From CAZDQL01 sp964507325 (lineage in GTDB: Bacteria > Planctomycetota > UBA1135 > GCA-002686595), in assembly GCA_964507325.1 (NCBI GenBank), contig CAZDQL010000020.1, forward strand, positions 1 through 64,000: a stretch of DNA of 64,000 nucleotides, written 5' to 3'. Below, one piece after another: positions 59,646 to 64,000 of this stretch. Made by a program: the position numbers and the translations under genes. A model generated the notes under the pieces. That model was not told the DNA's origin. It did no database searches and saw only the letters and a list, made by a program, of their open reading frames with translations. How positions within the stretch are numbered: the stretch's first letter is position 1; each line of letters opens with the position of its first letter.

Positions 59646-60434
59646 ATGCCCGGTCCCCGCCGCACCTTCCTCCTGGTCCTGGTCGCCCTGGTCTGCGCGT
59701 CGAGCTGCGCGTCGGTCGGCGCTCCCGACAAGCGCATGCTGCAGTACATGAACCGCAAGGGGTTCGGCATCCAGTACTTCGGCAACCCCGAGGAGGAGAA
59801 CTACGTCACCATCGGTGACTCGGTCCTCTTCCACGACGTCAAGCACCCCGACGAGCTCTCCGGGACCCAGCAGGTCGCCATCGACGGCACCATCCTGCTG
59901 CCGGAGGTGGGGCACGTGCACGTGGCGGGCCTGACGCGCTCCGACATCCGCGCCGTTCTGACCGAGCGCTACAGCCTCTACTACGAGGAGACGGACATCG
60001 TCATCGACCTGGCCACCAGGGGCAAGGTCTACTACATCCTGGGGGAGGTGGGTCGCGAAGGCGAGCGGCGCCACAACGGTGACCTGACCGTCTTCCAGGC
60101 CGTGCTTCAGGCGCGGCCCGAGCAGTACAGCGCCAACACGGGCCGCATCCTGCTCATCCGCCCCGACCCCGTCGATCCGATCATGTTGCGCTTCAACTCC
60201 GACGACATGATCGAGCGGGGGGACTCGAGCTTCAACTTCAGGGTGCAGGCCTACGACATCATCTACGTGCCACCCACCATGCTGGCCGAGTTCGCCTACT
60301 TCCTGCGCAGCCTCTTCTTCCCGGTGGAGGAGGTGCTGCGCGGGGTGGGCGGCGCCCTCTTCGGCTACGGCCGGGGCGGACGCCGAGGACGGCGTGGCAA
60401 CAACAACTTCGGGAACCTGGGAGGCATCTTCTAG
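59646..60434 (+). CDS. Polysaccharide export lipoprotein (Wza/Poly_export)
   Basis: A 262-aa outer-membrane-type lipoprotein. Signal with LVCASSC lipobox (Cys21). The polysaccharide-export domain covers about 55-130 (ISIDG-like GTILLPEVGHVHVAGLTRSDI), and an SLBB-like beta-grasp about 135-190 (KVYYILGEVGREGE, FQAVLQA). It should form the periplasm-to-surface channel with Wzz. Length is shorter than E. coli Wza. The last 20 residues are unusual: a Gly/Arg/Asn run (GYGRGGRRGRRGNNN) that probably does not form an alpha-helical pore. The wzz gene starts 9 bp later. Confidence 0.88.
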   Translation: MPGPRRTFLLVLVALVCASSCASVGAPDKRMLQYMNRKGFGIQYFGNPEEENYVTIGDSVLFHDVKHPDELSGTQQVAIDGTILLPEVGHVHVAGLTRSDIRAVLTERYSLYYEETDIVIDLATRGKVYYILGEVGREGERRHNGDLTVFQAVLQARPEQYSANTGRILLIRPDPVDPIMLRFNSDDMIERGDSSFNFRVQAYDIIYVPPTMLAEFAYFLRSLFFPVEEVLRGVGGALFGYGRGGRRGRRGNNNFGNLGGIF

Positions 60435-60443
60435 CGCAGTTCC

Positions 60444-62069
60444 ATGCCCGTCGAAGTCGAGAGTTCCGGTCAGGTTGCCGAGCTGCTGCGCGTCCTGCGC
60501 CGCCGTTCGGCGTGGATCCTGATTCCCTTCGCCATCATCTCCACCCTGGGCATCGCCTTCGCCATCGTGGTGCCCAAGAAGTACGTGGCCAAGACGCGCG
60601 TCATGGTCCGCGAGGTGGTCAACCGCGACGGCCAGCGCATGGTCGGCGGTCGCGAGGGGGGCAAGGTGGCGACCTACCTGATCCGCTCCCCGAGCCGCAT
60701 CGAGGGGGTGATCGAGGACCTCAACTGGCCCTTCCGGGAGCTGACCAGGACCGAGCGCGAGGACCTGGTCACCAAGGTGATGGACAACCTGTCGGTGGAG
60801 GCGCCCAACATGGGGATCGGCCTCACCCAGCAGCTGGTGGCCATCAGCTACGCCGACACCGATCCACGGCGCGCCTTCGAGTTCCTGAGCGAGGTCAGCC
60901 GCACCTGGCAGGACGAGGTGCTCGAGAGCTCGCGCAAGGCCAAGGAGAAGGCCTTCGCGACCCTGACCGGCACCCGGCGCGAGATGGAGCAGGAGCTGCA
61001 GGACATCCGCATCAAGATCACCGATCTGATGCAGACCCACAACATCCCCCCATTGGCGATCGACCGCTTCGGACAGCGCACCCTGGCGCCGGAGTTCGAC
61101 GAGCTCGAGGCGCTCGAGGCGAAGAACGCGGAGCTGGAGGAGAAGGTCGCCGAAGCCGACCTGGCGCTGAAGGTCCAGCGCAAGCGGTACGAGCTGATGG
61201 AGGACGAGATCCCCATCCAGGCGACCACCGAGGGGCAGGACTTCGCCAAGGAGATCGCCGACCGCGAGACCCAGATCCTCGGACTGCGATTCGAGCTCAA
61301 GCAGCAGGGGTACCGCTCCGGCCACTCGCGCTACGACCAGATCATGGAGGAGATCGCCAAGTTGGAGGAGATGATCGACCTCCTGCGCGAGAGCGAGACC
61401 ACCACCACCACCGAGACCGGGATGGTCGCCAATCCCGACAAACTGCTCCTGGCCAACGAGATCGACAGCGCCGCCCTGGCCCTGGAGCGCGACGAGGAGC
61501 GCCTGGAGCAGCTCCGCCTGCAGATCATCGAGACCGAGACGCGCACCAAGGAGCTCGCATCGGTCTACCAGGAGATCCACGGCCTGCAAGACAAACGCAA
61601 TCGCGTCAACGCGGCGCTGACCGATGCCGACTCCGAGCACGAGGCGATGGGGCTCGAGATCCAGGAGCTGACCAGCTCGGCGGGTGACCCCTTCATGGTG
61701 CTCGAGGATCCCAAGCTGCCGGTGCGGCCGACTCAGCCGGACCCGCTCTTGATCATCGCCTTCTCGATCCTGGCCAGCCTGACCCTGGGATTCGGCAGCG
61801 CGATCCTCCTGGAGTACAGCAAGAGCTGCTTCCGCAGCGTCAACGACATCACGCGCGTGATGGTGGTCCCCGTACTGGGGACCGTGAACGCGATCGTGAC
61901 GCGCTCCGAGCGTCGCCGGCGCCTGGTGGCCACGGCGGTGCTCGCCGGCTCGACCTTGGCATTCGTGCTCGTCGTGGGCTACGTCACCTGGGCCTGGTCC
62001 TACAAGCCCAGCCTGTTGTCGGACGGCCTGCGGGAGTCGATCGACAACTTCCGCAGCTCCCTCGAGTAG
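60444..62069 (+). CDS. Chain-length determinant (Wzz/polysaccharide co-polymerase)
   Basis: A 541-aa inner-membrane protein controlling polymer length and coupling to the Wza channel. Membrane segments near 22-42 (SAWILIPFAIISTLGIAFAI), 432-452 and 488-512; a long periplasmic coiled-coil region between about 170 and 400 (Glu/Leu/Lys-rich heptads). The Wzz domain is at about 18-110. There is no Walker motif after the last helix, so no tyrosine kinase is fused; a separate kinase, if any, is outside the window. ATG 60444 lies 9 bp after the Wza stop. Confidence 0.88.
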   Translation: MPVEVESSGQVAELLRVLRRRSAWILIPFAIISTLGIAFAIVVPKKYVAKTRVMVREVVNRDGQRMVGGREGGKVATYLIRSPSRIEGVIEDLNWPFRELTRTEREDLVTKVMDNLSVEAPNMGIGLTQQLVAISYADTDPRRAFEFLSEVSRTWQDEVLESSRKAKEKAFATLTGTRREMEQELQDIRIKITDLMQTHNIPPLAIDRFGQRTLAPEFDELEALEAKNAELEEKVAEADLALKVQRKRYELMEDEIPIQATTEGQDFAKEIADRETQILGLRFELKQQGYRSGHSRYDQIMEEIAKLEEMIDLLRESETTTTTETGMVANPDKLLLANEIDSAALALERDEERLEQLRLQIIETETRTKELASVYQEIHGLQDKRNRVNAALTDADSEHEAMGLEIQELTSSAGDPFMVLEDPKLPVRPTQPDPLLIIAFSILASLTLGFGSAILLEYSKSCFRSVNDITRVMVVPVLGTVNAIVTRSERRRRLVATAVLAGSTLAFVLVVGYVTWAWSYKPSLLSDGLRESIDNFRSSLE

Positions 62070-62090
62070 CGCGGCGCCGGGGGCCAATCC

Positions 62091-63488
62091 GTGCGGGATC
62101 TGCTCGTCACGCTGATCGTCCTGGGGGCGCTACCCGTCTGCTTCAAACGCCCGATCGTAGGCCTGCTCTTCTTCTCGGTGCTGGCCTACATGCGCCTGCA
62201 GGACCTGGCGTGGGGCTTCGCTCGCGAGCAGCGCTGGTCCTTCTACGTGGCGATCGTGATGATCGCGGGCTACATCGCCAGCCGCGAGAAGCGCCCCCCC
62301 GTGCTGGAAGTGCGCACGGTGATGATGATCGTGCTGGCCGCCCTGGTCGGTCTGGGGTTGTTCTTCGCCGAGGGTCCGGCGCGCGTCGACCCCACGCGCT
62401 ACGTCGAGTACGTGAAGATCATCTTCATCGCCATCTTCACCACGGCCATCGTGCGCACCCGGGAGCACCTGCGCATGCTGATCTGGGTGATCGCCATGTG
62501 CTTCGCCTTCTACGGCGTGAAGGCGGGTGTGGCGGGGATCGTCAAGCTGGGCAACGTCTACATCAAGCGCGGCCCGGGGGGGATGCTCGAGGACAACAAC
62601 GACTTCGCCCTGGCCCTTGCGATGTCGGTGCCCCTGCTGGTGCACCTGGGCACCTCGGAGCGCAGCGCCATCCTGCGCAGGGGGCTGTGGGCGATGATCC
62701 CACTGACGATGATCACGGTGGTGCTCACCCGCTCGCGGGGTGGGACGCTGGCGATGGGCATGATGTGCACGATCCTGGTCTGGCGTTCGCGCAACCGCCT
62801 GATGGGGGTGCTGTTGGCGCTCCTGGCGGTGGGGGCCGTGGTTGCCCTGGCTCCATCGGCGTACATGGAGCGCATCAAGTCGATCAAGGACTACCGCAGC
62901 GAGGGCTCGGCCACCGGTCGACTGAAGGCCTGGGCGGTGGCGGGGCGCATGATCCGCGACAACCCCATGACCGGCGTGGGCTTCCGTCGCTTCAAGATGA
63001 ACTACCTGGCCTACGAGCCGGACCCGACCCCCGACCAGATGCGTGGGGAGGGCACCATCGTGGCCCACAATTCGTACCTACAGGTCTGGGCGGAGTGCGG
63101 TACTCCAGCCTTCCTGCTCTACATCGGCCTGCTCTTGATCTCCTTGGTCGACGTCTGGAGAGTGCGAGCTCTGGCCAAGACGCGGTACCACGCCAGTTGG
63201 ATCCTATCCTACTGCACGATGTTCGAGGCCGTCCTGGCGACGTTCATGCTGGGCAGCGTGTTCCTCAACCGCGCGCACTTCGACCTGATCTACCACTACG
63301 TCGCGATCGTGCTCGTCTTCGGCCGCGTGGCGCGCGCCGAGATGGCCAGCGAGCGGAAGTACCCACTGCGCGGCAAGCGCGGGAGGCGTGGCGTCCCACT
63401 GGTCGCCATCGACCGGCCCGGCTTCGCCCGGCGCCCGCGGGGGGCGCGCGGCTTCCGGCGCACCGGGCTCGCCCCCAGGGGGGTCTAG
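62091..63488 (+). CDS. O-antigen ligase / polymerase-type membrane protein (PEP_O_lig_1-like)
   Basis: A 465-aa protein with about ten to twelve membrane helices. The N-terminus MRDLLVTLIVLGALPVCFKR followed by RPIVG, and DLAWGFAREQRWSF, resemble the putative O-glycosylation ligases of exosortase-A type exopolysaccharide loci (TIGR03097-like). The conserved periplasmic loop is NPMTGVGFRRFKMNYL with AHNSYLQVWAECG, typical of the Wzy/WaaL superfamily. The C-terminal 45 residues are very basic and Arg/Gly-rich. GTG 62091 is the start. It probably polymerises repeat units or ligates glycan to an acceptor. The asnB-like gene follows 3 bp later. Confidence 0.85.
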   Translation: MRDLLVTLIVLGALPVCFKRPIVGLLFFSVLAYMRLQDLAWGFAREQRWSFYVAIVMIAGYIASREKRPPVLEVRTVMMIVLAALVGLGLFFAEGPARVDPTRYVEYVKIIFIAIFTTAIVRTREHLRMLIWVIAMCFAFYGVKAGVAGIVKLGNVYIKRGPGGMLEDNNDFALALAMSVPLLVHLGTSERSAILRRGLWAMIPLTMITVVLTRSRGGTLAMGMMCTILVWRSRNRLMGVLLALLAVGAVVALAPSAYMERIKSIKDYRSEGSATGRLKAWAVAGRMIRDNPMTGVGFRRFKMNYLAYEPDPTPDQMRGEGTIVAHNSYLQVWAECGTPAFLLYIGLLLISLVDVWRVRALAKTRYHASWILSYCTMFEAVLATFMLGSVFLNRAHFDLIYHYVAIVLVFGRVARAEMASERKYPLRGKRGRRGVPLVAIDRPGFARRPRGARGFRRTGLAPRGV

Positions 63489-63491
63489 GGC

Positions 63492-64000
63492 GTGTGTGGC
63501 CTGTGCGGCTTCGCGCTCGCCGATCCCTCGGCGAGCCCCGACCTGGACCGCCTGCGGTCGATGACCGACGCGCTGGTCCACCGCGGTCCCGACGACGAGG
63601 GGCATCTGGCGCTCGGCCCGGTGGCGCTCGGCTTCCGGCGTCTCTCGATCATCGATCTGGCGGGGGGACACCAGCCGATCACCTCCGCCGACGGGCGGGT
63701 GGCGGTCACCGGCAACGGGGAGATCTACCGCTTCGCTGAGCTCAGGCAGCGCCTGGAGCGCGGCGGCGCGCGCTTCTCGACCGGCTCGGACATCGAGACG
63801 ATCCTGCACCTGTACCTCGAGAAGGGCGCGCGTTCGGTGGAGGACCTGGTGGGCATGTACGCCTTCGCCGTGGCGGACCTGCGCGACGCCGAGCAGCCGC
63901 GGCTCCTCCTGGGTCGCGATCGGCTGGGGATCAAACCCCTCTACTGGGCCGAGACGGAGGAGGGGCTGTGGTGGGCCAGCGAACCGAAGGCCCTGCTCGC
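63492..64000 (+). CDS. asnB: Asparagine-synthetase-type amidotransferase, N-terminal part (runs off window)
   Basis: The first 169 residues of a class-II glutamine amidotransferase. GTG 63492 gives MCGLCGFALAD, placing nucleophile Cys2; LVHRGPDDEGH and RRLSIIDL are typical of AsnB, as are GEIYRFAELR (usually N-G-E-I-Y-N) and GRDRLGIKPLYW. The synthetase half is beyond the window. In exosortase-A exopolysaccharide loci an AsnB-like protein next to the ligase is usual; it may amidate a uronic acid or form a peptide/sugar amide. The stop of the previous gene is 3 bp upstream, so they are coupled. Symbol given for the superfamily; the true substrate is not clear. Confidence 0.85.
   Translation, partial: MCGLCGFALADPSASPDLDRLRSMTDALVHRGPDDEGHLALGPVALGFRRLSIIDLAGGHQPITSADGRVAVTGNGEIYRFAELRQRLERGGARFSTGSDIETILHLYLEKGARSVEDLVGMYAFAVADLRDAEQPRLLLGRDRLGIKPLYWAETEEGLWWASEPKALL

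Overview
This 64-kb window is very GC-rich chromosomal DNA (about 70 % by eye) and is packed with genes on both strands. The best taxonomic pointer is a 137-aa protein at 44986-45399 that matches the Minf_1886-type family I know as restricted to Planctomycetes and Verrucomicrobia. Sulfatase-like proteins, a NodU-type carbamoyltransferase, a GH29-type fucosidase, a fused FtcD and EF-hand-bearing proteases agree with a high-GC planctomycete. The phylum is inferred, not proven.

Region 1 (1-20.3 kb, + strand) is a surface-glycan locus. It opens with the right end of an insertion sequence, followed by tightly coupled family-4 glycosyltransferases (eight in this block), a sugar-nucleotide epimerase, an alpha/alpha-toroid protein, two cobalamin-domain radical SAM enzymes and a membrane-anchored sulfatase-like protein. 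truD and a DUF5658 membrane protein are interspersed. Many junctions are ATGA, GTGA or TTGA overlaps, so co-translation is likely.

Region 2 (20.3-36.4 kb, mixed strands) holds a SenB-like glycosyltransferase, a DUF4259 protein, bifunctional ftcD, a GNAT enzyme, a NodB-type deacetylase, a TPR-sulfotransferase and a carbamoyltransferase module in which SGNH hydrolase, SxtJ-like and DUF5989-like parts are fused. An HtrA-like protease, tRNA-Val(GAC), uppP, gmd, a MORN-type lipoprotein and a peptidoglycan amidase follow.

Region 3 (36.4-52.9 kb) carries a large TPR/zinc peptidase, a GH29/CBM32 protein, a second sulfatase-like lipoprotein, tmk-holB-Minf_1886-AI-2E transporter, an S41 protease, moaC, accB-accC and a lipoprotein of unknown role.

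Region 4 (52.9-64 kb, + strand) is a classic exopolysaccharide block: UDP-xylose synthase, glmS, a UDP-sugar epimerase, rmlA-rmlD-rmlB (no rmlC), Wza, Wzz, an O-antigen-ligase/polymerase protein and the start of an asparagine-synthetase-type amidotransferase that runs off the window.

Three things stand out beyond gene calls. (i) One mobile-element family appears three times: an IS right end at the left edge, a solo relic behind truD, and a complete 213-bp MITE with 13-bp direct repeats that creates the present stop codon of the S41 protease. A second, unrelated MITE with a TA target splits the carbamoyltransferase/SGNH pair. (ii) A -10-like hexamer (mostly TANNNT) sits only 6-9 nt before the start codon of about nine genes, suggesting frequent leaderless transcription. 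(iii) Both sulfatase-like proteins have Thr where sulfatases carry the Cys/Ser that becomes formylglycine. No intergenic stretch exceeds 300 bases; the longest, 46672-46919, is mostly the MITE.
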